Shown: positions 45,317 to 55,077 of the stretch, in pieces
Layout: each line of letters starts with the position of its first letter
How positions within the stretch are numbered: the first letter of the stretch is position 1
Source: Aquisalinus luteolus
GTDB lineage: Bacteria > Pseudomonadota > Alphaproteobacteria > Caulobacterales > Parvularculaceae
NCBI RefSeq assembly: GCF_009712425.2
Contig: NZ_VCJR02000005.1
Span: forward strand, 59,759 to 123,758
Direction of reading: 5' to 3'
Length of the DNA: 64,000 bases
The notes under the pieces: model-generated
The model's input: only the letters and a program-made list of their open reading frames with translations
Database searches by the model: none
Told to the model about the DNA's origin: nothing
Translations under genes and position numbers: made by a program

Positions 45317-46096
45317 CTACATGGCGAAGGTTTCTCCAAGATAAACGCGGCGCACATCTTCATTGACGATAATTTCGTCAGGCGTGCCCTCGGCCAGCAC
45401 CTCACCCTGGTGGATGATATAGGCGCGGTCGATGATCTCCAGCGTCTCGCGGACATTGTGGTCAGTGATCAGCACGCCGATGCCGCGATTCTTCAGCTCG
45501 GCCACCAGTTCGCGGATATCGGCGATGGCGAGCGGGTCGATACCGGCGAACGGCTCGTCGAGCAGCATGAATTCAGGGCCTGTCGCCAGGGCGCGGGCAA
45601 TTTCCAGACGCCGCCGCTCACCCCCGGACAGCGCCAGGGCAGGAGACTTGCGCAGATGCTCGATCTTGAATTCCTGAAGCAGGCGCGTGATCAGCTGGTC
45701 GCGCTCCTTGCCGTCCTTGAAGACCAGCTCGACGACGGCGCGCAGGTTCTGCTCAACCGTCATGCCGCGAAAGATCGACGCTTCCTGAGGCAGATACCCG
45801 ATGCCGAGCCGGGCCCGCTGATACATGGGCAGCTTGGTGACATCGAAGCCGTCGATATAGATCTTGCCGCGATCGACCGGCGCAAGGCCGGTCATCATGT
45901 AGAAACAGGTGGTCTTGCCGGCACCGTTCGGGCCGAGCAGGCCAACGACTTCGCCGCGCTGGACGGTCAGGTTGACCCCATGGACGACGGCACGGCGGCG
46001 ATAGGATTTCTGCAGGTTCGTTGCAACCAGGCCCTTTTCGGTCCCGGTTTCGGTCTCGCTCGCTGTTTCGGTATCGCTCATGGCACCATCCGGCAT
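45317..46096 (-). CDS. lptB: LPS export ABC transporter ATPase LptB
   Basis: A 259-residue ATPase driving LptFG-mediated LPS extraction from the inner membrane. Walker A GPNGAGKTT (55-63), Q-loop in YLPQEAS, signature LSGGERRRLEIARAL and Walker B FMLLDEPFAGIDP are all present. An unusual acidic N-terminal extension (~20 residues, TETASETETGTEK) precedes the usual start; alternative start at 46081 is possible. It sits between lptA and rpoN in the standard order. Confidence 0.96.
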   Translation of the reverse strand: MPDGAMSDTETASETETGTEKGLVATNLQKSYRRRAVVHGVNLTVQRGEVVGLLGPNGAGKTTCFYMMTGLAPVDRGKIYIDGFDVTKLPMYQRARLGIGYLPQEASIFRGMTVEQNLRAVVELVFKDGKERDQLITRLLQEFKIEHLRKSPALALSGGERRRLEIARALATGPEFMLLDEPFAGIDPLAIADIRELVAELKNRGIGVLITDHNVRETLEIIDRAYIIHQGEVLAEGTPDEIIVNEDVRRVYLGETFAM

Positions 46097-46160
46097 TGTG
46101 CAGTCAACCTGTCTTATTATTATGGGGTGATGCGGTGATAAGGCAGTCAGCCCTCAGTTG

Positions 46161-46688
46161 CTAGCCCTCAGTTGCCGGCCCCGAGTTTGAAGGGGCATTG
46201 TCTTCGGTAAAGAAGACACCGCGCACGCGGGCCTTGGTCTCCTTGTTGAAGACAATCTTGCCTGTGTCGAGATAATAGGTCATCTGCTGACCGGTCATGA
46301 CCTGACGGCCCTGAACCACAACGACATTGCCAGTGACGACGATAGTCTCGTTTTCCTTGCGATAGACAGCCCTGTCACCGGAGATGGCCTCGAGACCATT
46401 GGTATAGCGGATGCCGCCCGTTGCATCGACGCGGTTGAAACGGCCACCACCGATGCCATAGATCTTAAGCTGGGGCGCGGTCAGGATAACCTCGCCCTGC
46501 ACCACCTGAACGTCACCGGTCCAGAGGGCATAATCCTCATTCTGGAAGGCCTCGAACTGTGCGCCCGTGATGTCGATCGGCGCATTGGAGTTCTGCGAGA
46601 ACTGCGCCGCAGCCGTGCCCATCATCAGGGCCGGTATCAGCGCGGAAACGAGACCGAGACGGCCTGCTGCCCTGAAACGTGAAAACAT
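46161..46688 (-). CDS. lptA: LPS transport periplasmic protein LptA
   Basis: A 175-residue periplasmic OstA-fold protein with signal peptide (about 1-31, GTAAAQ) and the beta-jellyroll phrases PIDITGAQFEAFQNEDYALWTGDVQVVQGEVIL-like strands and GMQMTYYL-type (GQQMTYYLDTGKIVF) region. It bridges LptC to LptD, carrying LPS across the periplasm. The start at 46688 is chosen because AGGGGA lies upstream and the preceding lptC stop is at 46727; the longer frame overlaps lptC. It follows lptC by 38 nt. Confidence 0.92.
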   Translation of the reverse strand: MFSRFRAAGRLGLVSALIPALMMGTAAAQFSQNSNAPIDITGAQFEAFQNEDYALWTGDVQVVQGEVILTAPQLKIYGIGGGRFNRVDATGGIRYTNGLEAISGDRAVYRKENETIVVTGNVVVVQGRQVMTGQQMTYYLDTGKIVFNKETKARVRGVFFTEDNAPSNSGPATEG

Positions 46689-46726
46689 GTGCTTATTCCC
46701 CTCTCTCAAACAGCGAGTAGCCGTCA

Positions 46727-47467
46727 TCATTCTGAATCCCCGTCATCCGAAGGGACATTGCCGGTATCGTCATTCTCTTCCGGGCTGTCAGTCTCTTCAG
46801 TTTCTTCGCTTACATTATACCGCATATGCGCATTACGGAAGACAACCTTGTCTTCATCGCGATAGGCCGTCATGCCCTCCGCCGAAATCGTGCCCTGCGA
46901 GCTTTTGCCGAAGACCTGCACATCGGAAGAGAAGGTGCGGTCTTCCAGGGCGATCTTGCCCGTCTCGGTCGTCAGCTCGAAATCATCTGAGCCGATACCC
47001 TGGTGGATCTGGACATTGTTGCGCAGGTCGACAGTCTTGTTCTCGGCACTGTAAAGGCCTTCCAGCGCCTTGATATATTCGCGGCCCTGGTCGCCCAGAT
47101 CCTTGAAGGCTTCCGGATTGTCGAGTGCAACCAGATCAGGCGCATCCGGGCTCTGCTTGGCCGCCGCTGCCAGCAACTCGAAGGTCCGGCCGGCAGCGTC
47201 CTCGCCGACGAAGCGCGGCTTGTCGAGGCGCATGTCCTCGGTCGCCATATCGAGATTTTCGAACTGGTTGGCGAAAGTGCGATCCACGGTCTGCGGTGTC
47301 GCCATCACGACGTAGGTCGAGGCGATGCCCACGATAAAGACCGGCAGCACGAGGCGGGCAGTGCGTACGAGCGCACTATGGCGGCGCGCCTGCCGCCTGG
47401 AGCAGCGGCGCTCGGGGAGATCGGTTTTTTTCAAGGACGGGCCCATAGGTTCCTGATCCACACTCAA
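46727..47467 (-). CDS. lptC: LPS export ABC transporter periplasmic protein LptC
   Basis: A 246-residue bitopic protein: cytosolic basic N-terminus, one TM helix (about 36-57, LVLPVFIVGIASTYVVMA), then a periplasmic beta-jellyroll (about 70-215) with DNPEAFKDLG- and VFGKSSQGTISAEGMTAYRDEDKVVFRN-like strands. The C-terminal ~25 residues are a low-complexity acidic tail. It transfers LPS from LptBFG to LptA. It is first in the lptC-lptA-lptB-rpoN series; 114 nt upstream separate it from the RNase D gene. Confidence 0.9.
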   Translation of the reverse strand: MSVDQEPMGPSLKKTDLPERRCSRRQARRHSALVRTARLVLPVFIVGIASTYVVMATPQTVDRTFANQFENLDMATEDMRLDKPRFVGEDAAGRTFELLAAAAKQSPDAPDLVALDNPEAFKDLGDQGREYIKALEGLYSAENKTVDLRNNVQIHQGIGSDDFELTTETGKIALEDRTFSSDVQVFGKSSQGTISAEGMTAYRDEDKVVFRNAHMRYNVSEETEETDSPEENDDTGNVPSDDGDSE

Positions 47468-47581
47468 TTCGCACCTAAATCATTGTGCAGTGCATAACAA
47501 ACTAAAGCACACATTTATACGCACTGGGCAGCATTTTCATCATAACTGACCATAATTTAAGGCAGAATTCGGCCCATAGGG

Positions 47582-48196
47582 TTACGAATGCGCAAAGATA
47601 TCGCTTTCAGCCCATCCAGCCAGATCGAGCGCTGCCCGTGTCGGCAGGAAATCGAAACAGGCCTTCGCCAGGGGCGTGCGACCTTCCCGGGTCAGCATGT
47701 CTTCCAGCCGCGCTTTCACCTCATGCAGGTAAAGAACGTCTGACGCGGCATAATCCTTCTGTGCATCGGACAAGGTCGTTGCGCCCCAGTCGGAGGATTG
47801 CTGCTGCTTGGACAGCTCGATACCGGCAAGCTCGCGGGTCACGTCCTTCAGGCCATGACGGTCGGTATAGGTGCGTACCAGCTTGGAGGCGATCTTGGTG
47901 CAGAAGATCGGTGTCGTCTTCACCCCCAGGTAATGACGGAAAACCGCGACATCGAACCGGGCGAAGTGGAAGATCTTCTCAATGGCCGGGTCGGCGAGCA
48001 GCGTCTTAAGGTTCGGCGCGTCATACGTCTCACGGTCGAGCTGGACGAGATGGGCGTCGCCGTCGCCTGCCGATACCTGCACCAGGCAAAGCTTGTCGCG
48101 CAGCGGATTGAGGCCCAGCGTTTCTGAATCGACCGCGACAGAGCCGGAAAAAGTCACATCAGCAGGCAGGTCGCCCTTGTGCAGGTGGATGGTCAC
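47582..48196 (-). CDS. rnd: Ribonuclease D, short form (3'-5' exonuclease domain only)
   Basis: A 204-residue DEDDy exonuclease: VDSETLG (Asp/Glu pair near 22-24), FHFARFDVAVF (Asp), and YAASDVLYLHEV (Tyr/Asp) give the four acidic ligands and the catalytic Tyr. It lacks the HRDC domain of E. coli RNase D (~375 residues), as is common in alphaproteobacteria. Role: 3'-end trimming of tRNAs or other small RNAs. It is upstream of lptC on the same strand and may share its transcript. It ends near the left edge of the YHS gene region. Confidence 0.9.
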   Translation of the reverse strand: MTIHLHKGDLPADVTFSGSVAVDSETLGLNPLRDKLCLVQVSAGDGDAHLVQLDRETYDAPNLKTLLADPAIEKIFHFARFDVAVFRHYLGVKTTPIFCTKIASKLVRTYTDRHGLKDVTRELAGIELSKQQQSSDWGATTLSDAQKDYAASDVLYLHEVKARLEDMLTREGRTPLAKACFDFLPTRAALDLAGWAESDIFAHS

Positions 48197-48288
48197 GGCG
48201 CGTCGCTCCTCATATCGTTTCGACTTGCTGTGCTAGTGCGCGGGCGGACGATGGTCAATGTCTTTGGGCAAACTCACCCGGCAGAAAC

Positions 48289-48311
48289 GGCCGGACCCTT
48301 GGGGTCCGGCC
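48289..48311 (-). terminator. Hairpin after the YHS gene
   Basis: A perfect 10-bp stem GGCCGGACCC / GGGTCCGGCC with a 3-nt loop, 8 nt after the stop of the minus-strand YHS gene; only a weak T-run follows. Confidence 0.7.
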
Positions 48312-48318
48312 ACTGTGG

Positions 48319-48804
48319 CTAGAGATCCTCGACTGCCTTGTGCTTGATCGACGGCCACATCTTCTCGGCGTCGCGCAGGATCTTGGCCTTGTTCTTCTTG
48401 TACTTCTCGAAGACATCGGCATTGACGAACAGATAGAGCTTGCCGTCCTCGATATCGGCAAAATACGGATCGCCGTCGAGTTTCTTGCCCAGCGCCACGG
48501 CATAGGCACAGAACCCGCCATATTGCGGTATGTACTTGCCCGGATTGGCCTTGAACAGGCGGGCTGTTTCCTCGGAGGCAAAGTAATAGGCGACACCGTC
48601 CTCCACGACCGTGTGGCGGGCATTACCCTCGGCAACAGCGTTATAGGTCGACAGGGCGACGGTATCGACACCATGCACGCCGAGGGGCTTGCCCTCCAGC
48701 GTAGCGCCGGTGGAGACGTTGTATTCGTCTTCGGCAATAGCCTGCGTCGTGACGGTGCACAGGGCGATGGCAATCGCTGCAATGCTGATCGTGTTCTTGT
48801 TCAT
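48319..48804 (-). CDS. Secreted YHS-domain protein
   Basis: A 161-residue exported protein: signal peptide about 1-24 (TTQAIAEDEYN), then a YHS-type module with DTVALSTYNAVAEGN, ASEETARLFKANPGKYIPQYGGFCAYAVALG and a late DVFEKYKKNKAKILRDAEKMWP. YHS domains bind metal or metallo-cofactors in some proteins; here the Cys/Tyr pattern is the only hint. The start is set at 48804 because the longer frame has no conserved sequence and its codons lie in the intergenic area. Monocistronic with a terminator. Confidence 0.8.
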   Translation of the reverse strand: MNKNTISIAAIAIALCTVTTQAIAEDEYNVSTGATLEGKPLGVHGVDTVALSTYNAVAEGNARHTVVEDGVAYYFASEETARLFKANPGKYIPQYGGFCAYAVALGKKLDGDPYFADIEDGKLYLFVNADVFEKYKKNKAKILRDAEKMWPSIKHKAVEDL

Positions 48805-48959
48805 GTCGGTATTCCTTTCAGGTTGAGCCAATAGTGGCGGGGTAAAAACTCTGTACGGATCGTCTGGAATTGACCCCGGCAGGCATTCGTGGTGGGGCCT
48901 GCCGGGACCAGGGCAGCAGCCATCCATGGGCGGGGCAGGATGGCCGAACGGTGATCGGG

Positions 48960-49769
48960 TCAGCCGCGCCACGCGTGGCGGATCGCCTTTACCGTGTTGG
49001 CGGTGTTGTCGACGGCGCTGGCGATCATGCGGAAATTCGTCAGCGAGGCCTGATAACCGTCATAATGCTCGGTGATGGCGCCGGCTATCGCATCGGTGAC
49101 GACCATGACATCGAAACCCTGCTCGACCAGCTCGCGCATATGGGATTCCGTACACAGATTGGATGACATGCCTGCGAGAATGACTTTCGAGATTCCGGCC
49201 TTGCGCAATTGCAGGACAAGGTCATTCGTCTCCGGACCATAGGCCTTGTGCGGACTGGTGACGACCGTGCGGCCATTGTTGATGAAGGGCTTGTAGCGCT
49301 CCAGCCAGTCGGCGCCGGAACCCTCGAAGCCTTCCAGCGACAACGCATGGGGCCGGTCGAACATGCCGATCGCATGCATCAGCGTTTCCAGCGTGCCTTC
49401 GAACTGCCAGCGATGATCGTGGGTGAAGTAGTAATGCGGCGACACGAACAGCGGCATGCCGGTGTCGTCGGCGACGGCAAACAGCGCCTCGAGATTTTCG
49501 ACCGTGCCGTTGTCGGTCACGTTCTTGCCGACGACAGCCCAGGTCACGCCGTCGGGCGAGAGGAAGTCGTTTTGCGGATCGGTGATGACAATCGCCGTAT
49601 CGGCGCGGGTTATGTCGAAGCCCGGCATCGGCAGGCCGTCATTGACGGGCGGCGATTTTGCCGTGACGGCACGGGACATTTCGCTCTCGGCTGAAACCTG
49701 GATGAAGGCGGCCGCGAGAACGGCGCTCGACGCCAGCACGGCGGTTCTGATGGTTGGCATGGTGGTCAT
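48960..49769 (-). CDS. Secreted isochorismatase-family cysteine hydrolase
   Basis: A 269-residue member of the isochorismatase-like hydrolases. An N-terminal signal peptide (about 8-27, VLAAAFIQVSAES) precedes the domain, unusual for this mostly cytosolic family. Catalytic elements: Asp in AIVITDPQNDF (near 64), Lys in TSPHKAYGPE (near 175), Cys in MSSNLCTESHMRELVEQGFDV (near 209). The reaction may be amide or C-N hydrolysis; substrate unknown. It is divergent from an AraC regulator (158 nt apart) that probably controls it. Confidence 0.85.
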   Translation of the reverse strand: MTTMPTIRTAVLASSAVLAAAFIQVSAESEMSRAVTAKSPPVNDGLPMPGFDITRADTAIVITDPQNDFLSPDGVTWAVVGKNVTDNGTVENLEALFAVADDTGMPLFVSPHYYFTHDHRWQFEGTLETLMHAIGMFDRPHALSLEGFEGSGADWLERYKPFINNGRTVVTSPHKAYGPETNDLVLQLRKAGISKVILAGMSSNLCTESHMRELVEQGFDVMVVTDAIAGAITEHYDGYQASLTNFRMIASAVDNTANTVKAIRHAWRG

Positions 49770-49927
49770 GGTCTCGTTGCTCCTTGGTTGCTTCCAACGA
49801 GACCCACGCTAGTCGACGGGGACCCCAACCGTATTGACCGGCGGTGCCAGAGTTTTGACGCAGGGCGCCAAAGCTGCAATCTTGCCTCCAGGGCACGAAT
49901 ATTCGGGATGGCAAAGGGGGAGAGAAC

Positions 49928-50983
49928 TTGCCGCAGATATCGAGTTTTTTTGTCAGAAAGAATATCGAGCAGGCGCAGGGCCTCGCAGACGCCGCCGAGC
50001 TTTACGCGCTGGTCGGGCTGGAGCCGGGCTGTTCAGATCCGTCCGCCACGATCGACAGTTCGGATTATTTTGCCTTGCTGGAAGCGCTGGCCGCGCGGGA
50101 AGCCCCTGATGTGGGCTTTCACATGCGCACCTCCGCCTCGATGCGCTGCGAGGAATATGGCGCCGTCGGCCTTGCCTGGAAATCCGCACCGACCTTGCGT
50201 CATTCATTCTCGCGCATGGACCGATACTCCCGTCAGTACAACAAGATCGCCGCTTTCCTGCAGGAAGAGGACGGCGAGCTGATCCGCTGGACCCATGTGG
50301 CCGCAACGCCACCACGGCTCGGCTCTCGCTTGTCGACAGAGGCGGCGCTCGGCACCTTCATCAGCCTGTGCCGTGAAGCGACGAGCCCGGATTTTGCGCC
50401 CGAGGGCGTAGAATTTCGCCACCAGCCCATCGGCACGACCGGGGCGGTCGAGGCCTATTTCGGCTGTCCCGTCCGCTATGGCGCGGAGCGCGACGCGCTC
50501 GTATTCACTGCCAGCCAGTTCGATGCGCCCAACACCATCGGCGATGAAAGCATCTGGCGGTTCTTCTCCAGCCACCTGCAGGAGATTTTCCCCGACAGGC
50601 AGGACACGGATTTTGTCGACCGCCAGGTCGTCGTCGAGATCGCCAACGTGCTCAGCAACGGCGTGCCGACCCTGCAGCAGATCGCCGACCGGCTGAATAT
50701 CGGCAGCCGCACCCTTCAACGGCGCCTGTCCGAACGCGGCCTGACCTTTCAGGACCTGATCGACGAAGCACGCCGGCGGCTCACCCGCAAGCTGCTTGCC
50801 AATACGCGCTATTCGCTGGCGGAGATCGCCTATCTCGCCGGCTTTTCAGACCAGAGCGCCTTCACCCGCGCCTTCAAGCGCTGTTTCGGCCAGACGCCCC
50901 GCGCCTATCGCGAGGAAGTGCTGGCGGGCGCAAGCGTCATACCCCGCGAGATGGCCAATATGCAGGAAACAAGGGCGGAGTAG
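49928..50983 (+). CDS. AraC-family transcriptional regulator
   Basis: A 351-residue regulator. The start is a TTG at 49928 with GGGGGAGAG upstream. An N-terminal ~240-residue domain of the arabinose-binding-like (AraC_binding_2/OruR) type is followed by two HTH motifs: LQQIADRLNIGSRTLQRRLS and LAEIAYLAGFSDQSAFTRAF (with the family signature Arg-Ala-Phe-Lys-Arg). It faces the secreted isochorismatase gene across a 158-nt region, so local activation is the simplest hypothesis. Inducer unknown. Confidence 0.9.
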   Translation: MPQISSFFVRKNIEQAQGLADAAELYALVGLEPGCSDPSATIDSSDYFALLEALAAREAPDVGFHMRTSASMRCEEYGAVGLAWKSAPTLRHSFSRMDRYSRQYNKIAAFLQEEDGELIRWTHVAATPPRLGSRLSTEAALGTFISLCREATSPDFAPEGVEFRHQPIGTTGAVEAYFGCPVRYGAERDALVFTASQFDAPNTIGDESIWRFFSSHLQEIFPDRQDTDFVDRQVVVEIANVLSNGVPTLQQIADRLNIGSRTLQRRLSERGLTFQDLIDEARRRLTRKLLANTRYSLAEIAYLAGFSDQSAFTRAFKRCFGQTPRAYREEVLAGASVIPREMANMQETRAE

Positions 50984-51063
50984 GCAGCGGATGAAGATGC
51001 GTCACGGGCGCTGCTGGTCGGTCGGACGAATGAAATCGTGAGAGGAACTGGCCGCTGCCGCGG

Positions 51064-51128
51064 CATCATTTTCCTCCAAAAGCGTCACTGGCGCTTTTGG
51101 TCTGCCGGAGGCAGACCGGAAAATGATG
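51064..51128. repeat. Nested hairpins abutting the tRNA-Leu 3' end
   Basis: CATCATTTTCC (51064-51074) pairs perfectly with GGAAAATGATG (51118-51128), enclosing CCAAAAGCG-7nt-CGCTTTTGG (51076-51100) and TCTGCC-gga-GGCAGA (51101-51115). The outer 3' arm overlaps the encoded CCA of tRNA-Leu. The fold is a three-way junction. No coding frame is plausible. Confidence 0.8.
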
Positions 51129-51213
51129 GTGCCCAGGAGAAGACTCGAACTTCCACATCCTTACGGATACCAGCACCTGAAGCTGGCGCGTCTACCAATT
51201 CCGCCACCTGGGC
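51127..51213 (-). tRNA. tRNA-Leu (anticodon CAG)
   Basis: An 87-nt class II tRNA on the minus strand with encoded CCA: acceptor GCCCAGG / CCTGGGC, anticodon stem CCAGC / GCTGG with loop TTCAGGT (anticodon CAG), long variable arm TATCCGTAAGGATGT, and T-arm with GTTCGAGTC. An unusual hairpin element abuts its 3' end. Confidence 0.95.
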
Positions 51214-51389
51214 CCTTTCGGAGACGCGCTTATTAGGCATCCACTGCGACGATGTCAAATATAATTGAGTGGCCGCCAGCGAAATTTTACCGTGCGGAAC
51301 GCAGCACCCCTGCGGCATGTTCCTGCATTGATTGGCGCGGGCTTTTGGGCTAACCCGCTCGCAGCAGAAACATCAGGGATTTGAGGCAC

Positions 51390-52364
51390 ATGGCAAGCAA
51401 GCTGGCAGTCGTATTCGGTGGGTCGGGGTTTCTCGGGCGCAATGTCGTACGCGAGCTGGCGGCAAGGGGCTGGCGGGTGCGTGTCGCCGTGCGCCGTCCG
51501 CACCACGCCAACTTCCTGCGGCCGATGGGCGCCGTCGGCCAGATCCAGCTGTTCCAGGGCAATGTGCGCTATCGCCCCTCGATCGCCGAGGCGCTGAAGG
51601 ACGCTGACGCCGTCGTCAACCTCGTCGGCATCCTGTCCAAGGCCGGCAAGCAGAATTTCGACTCGGTTCAGGCACAGGGTGCGCGCAACATTGCCGAGCT
51701 GGCCGCGAAAGAAGGCATCAACAATGTCGTGCATGTCTCCGCCATCGGTGCCGACCCTGACAGCGATAGCGACTATGCCCGCACCAAGGCAGAGGGAGAG
51801 GCCGCGATGCGCGAGGCGCTGCCGTCCGCGACCATCCTGCGCCCGTCGATCATCTTCGGTGCCAAGGACGAGTTCTTCAACCGCTTTGCCGAGATGACCC
51901 GCTTCTCCCCCGCCCTGCCCTTGATCGGCGGCGGCAAGACGAAGTTCCAGCCCATCTATGTCGATGATGTCGCCGATGCCGTCTGCGCCGCGCTGGAAAG
52001 CGACGCCACCGATGGCCGCACCTATGAGCTGGGCGGACCGGACGTTAAGACGTTCAAGGAACTGATGGAAATGATGCTGAAGATCATCGGCCGCAAGCGC
52101 GCGCTGGTGCCGGTACCGTTCCCGATCGCCGGGATGATGGGCGCGGCGGGCGACACGGCGAGCATCCTGCCCTTCGTCAGTGCACCGATCACTGCCGATC
52201 AGGTCAAGCTGCTAAAACGCGACAATGTCGTGGGGCAGAGTGGCGAGGAAAATATCGGCACGATCCAGGATCTCGGCATCGAGCCGGAGACGCTGCTGTC
52301 GATCCTGCCGACATACTTGGTGCGCTATCGCAAGTATGGCCAGTTCTCGCCTGAGACTGTTTAG
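51390..52364 (+). CDS. Complex I NDUFA9-like NAD(P)-binding protein
   Basis: A 324-residue extended-SDR protein with Rossmann motif VFGGSGFLGRNVVRELAARG (about 7-26), VNLVGIL and VHVSAIGADPDSDSDYARTKAEGE (YxxxK-like). This family is related to the mitochondrial accessory subunit NDUFA9 and occurs in alphaproteobacteria as a separate complex I-associated or quinone-biosynthesis-linked protein. ATG 51390 is preferred over 51381 (MRHMASKL) because it fits the family start. It stands alone downstream of tRNA-Leu; complex I genes are not in the window. Confidence 0.85.
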   Translation: MASKLAVVFGGSGFLGRNVVRELAARGWRVRVAVRRPHHANFLRPMGAVGQIQLFQGNVRYRPSIAEALKDADAVVNLVGILSKAGKQNFDSVQAQGARNIAELAAKEGINNVVHVSAIGADPDSDSDYARTKAEGEAAMREALPSATILRPSIIFGAKDEFFNRFAEMTRFSPALPLIGGGKTKFQPIYVDDVADAVCAALESDATDGRTYELGGPDVKTFKELMEMMLKIIGRKRALVPVPFPIAGMMGAAGDTASILPFVSAPITADQVKLLKRDNVVGQSGEENIGTIQDLGIEPETLLSILPTYLVRYRKYGQFSPETV

Positions 52365-52457
52365 CCAGCCAAACCCGCGCCGATTTCGGCGACCATTAGC
52401 TGTCCTTCCCTGTAAAACGCTTTAAAGTGAAAGCGTTTAAGCAGAGGAGAGACAGAA

Positions 52458-52871
52458 ATGATCGATCAACTCATCCAGCAGGTATCCGCGAAACTCGGTA
52501 TCGATGTCGGCATGGCCAAGCAGGCCGTGGGCGTCGTGCTTGGTTTGCTGCAAAAGGAAGGCGACGGCGATGCCGTATCAGCCCTGTTCTCGCAGATCCC
52601 GGGCGCGGCGGACCTTGCCGGTGAATTCAAGGGCGTCGGCGGCGGCAACAGTGCGCTTGGCGGCCTGATGGGGCGCATGGGCGGCATGCTCGGCGGCGGG
52701 GCCGGTGATGCCATATCGGCAATGGCCGCGTTCAAGTCGACCGGCCTGTCCATGGATCAGGCAAAGGACATGATGCCGGTGATGAAGAATTTCCTGATGG
52801 AAAATGCAGGCGAGGATGTGATGAAACAGGCGCTGGGTTCAGTCCCCGCGCTGAAAGGTTTCGCGAACTAG
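52458..52871 (+). CDS. Small Gly/Met-rich protein, DUF2780/DUF937-like
   Basis: A 137-residue cytosolic protein: an amphipathic helical N-terminus (MIDQLIQQVSAKLGIDVGMAKQAV), a Gly/Met-rich linker (GLMGRMGGMLGGGAGDAI) and a helical C-terminus. The pattern resembles DUF2780/DUF937 proteins of unknown function. GAGGAGAGAC precedes the ATG. It lies alone between the NDUFA9-like gene and the hairpin region; there is no operon partner. Confidence 0.65.
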   Translation: MIDQLIQQVSAKLGIDVGMAKQAVGVVLGLLQKEGDGDAVSALFSQIPGAADLAGEFKGVGGGNSALGGLMGRMGGMLGGGAGDAISAMAAFKSTGLSMDQAKDMMPVMKNFLMENAGEDVMKQALGSVPALKGFAN

Positions 52872-52914
52872 ACAATCTGCCTACCGATCAATAATGATCA
52901 CCGCAGATGCCGCA

Positions 52915-52990
52915 CCGGATTGCGTCTGTCAAGGACGGCCCGAAGGGCCGCCGCCTCCGGCGGGCATGCTCCTTGACAGACACAATCCGG
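52915..52990. repeat. Nested hairpins (three-way junction) in the 261-nt gap before obg
   Basis: A 21-bp outer stem with one mismatch (52915-52935 with 52970-52990) encloses CGGCCC-gaa-GGGCCG (52936-52950) and CCGCC-tcc-GGCGG (52951-52963), then the 6-bp palindrome GCATGC. The shape matches the tRNA-Leu element. The rest of the gap contains one more palindrome (53009-53039) and no gene. Confidence 0.85.
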
Positions 52991-53008
52991 CACGACAATG
53001 GGCAGCCA

Positions 53009-53039
53009 TGCCTGTAAGGCAGACTCTGCCTTACAGGCA
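53009..53039. repeat. 31-bp perfect palindrome
   Basis: TGCCTGTAAGGCAGA (53009-53023), one base, then its exact reverse complement (53025-53039). Lies 18 bp after the three-way-junction element. No T-run follows, and obg converges from the right, ending at 53133. Confidence 0.8.
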
Positions 53040-53132
53040 CTTGGCGAGACTTTATCTGCACCAAGATCGCCGCATAAAATAAGCTATAGACAGCAAGAGG
53101 ATATATCCGTCAGCTTAGGATGGCAGACTACC

Positions 53133-54724
<1,592 letters not shown>

Positions 54725-54752
54725 CGCTTCAAACCGGTCGGCCCCAATAAAA

Positions 54753-54777
54753 AAGGAGGGCCGGACAGGCCCTCCTT
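54753..54777 (-). terminator. Rho-independent terminator after rpmA
   Basis: AAGGAGGGCC / GGCCCTCCTT, perfect 10-bp stem, 5-nt loop, followed on the minus strand by TTTTTTATT. It lies 28 nt after the rpmA stop, so obg and the acetyltransferase likely have another promoter or read-through. Confidence 0.9.
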
Positions 54778-54804
54778 CGTCAAAATCCTCGAAAGGGATA
54801 TCCG

Positions 54805-55071
54805 TTATTCTGCAGCCTGGGCCGGCTCGACGCTGACGACGGACTTGTCATCGCGGGTCTTGCGGAAGGAAACGCTGCCTTCGACGAGAGCGAAGATGGT
54901 GTGGTCCTTGCCGATGCCGACATTGTCGCCCGGGTGGTACTTGGTGCCACGCTGGCGGATGATGATGTTACCCGGCACGACCGACTGACCGCCGAATTTC
55001 TTTACGCCAAGGCGGCGACCAGCTGAGTCGCGACCGTTACGGGATGAACCGCCTGCTTTTTTATGTGCCAT
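54805..55071 (-). CDS. rpmA: 50S ribosomal protein L27
   Basis: An 88-residue L27 with the standard N-terminus [21 protein letters not shown] that reaches the peptidyl-transferase centre, and [18 protein letters not shown]. Operon with rplU, 6 nt upstream. A strong terminator follows. Confidence 0.98.
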   Translation of the reverse strand: MAHKKAGGSSRNGRDSAGRRLGVKKFGGQSVVPGNIIIRQRGTKYHPGDNVGIGKDHTIFALVEGSVSFRKTRDDKSVVSVEPAQAAE

Positions 55072-55077
55072 TGTCCA

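Noticed and set aside
42383..48196. lpt-rpoN-hpf-ptsN block as a novel cluster
   Set aside because: The order is standard in proteobacteria, so it is ordinary; only its possible link to the EPS promoter is of interest.
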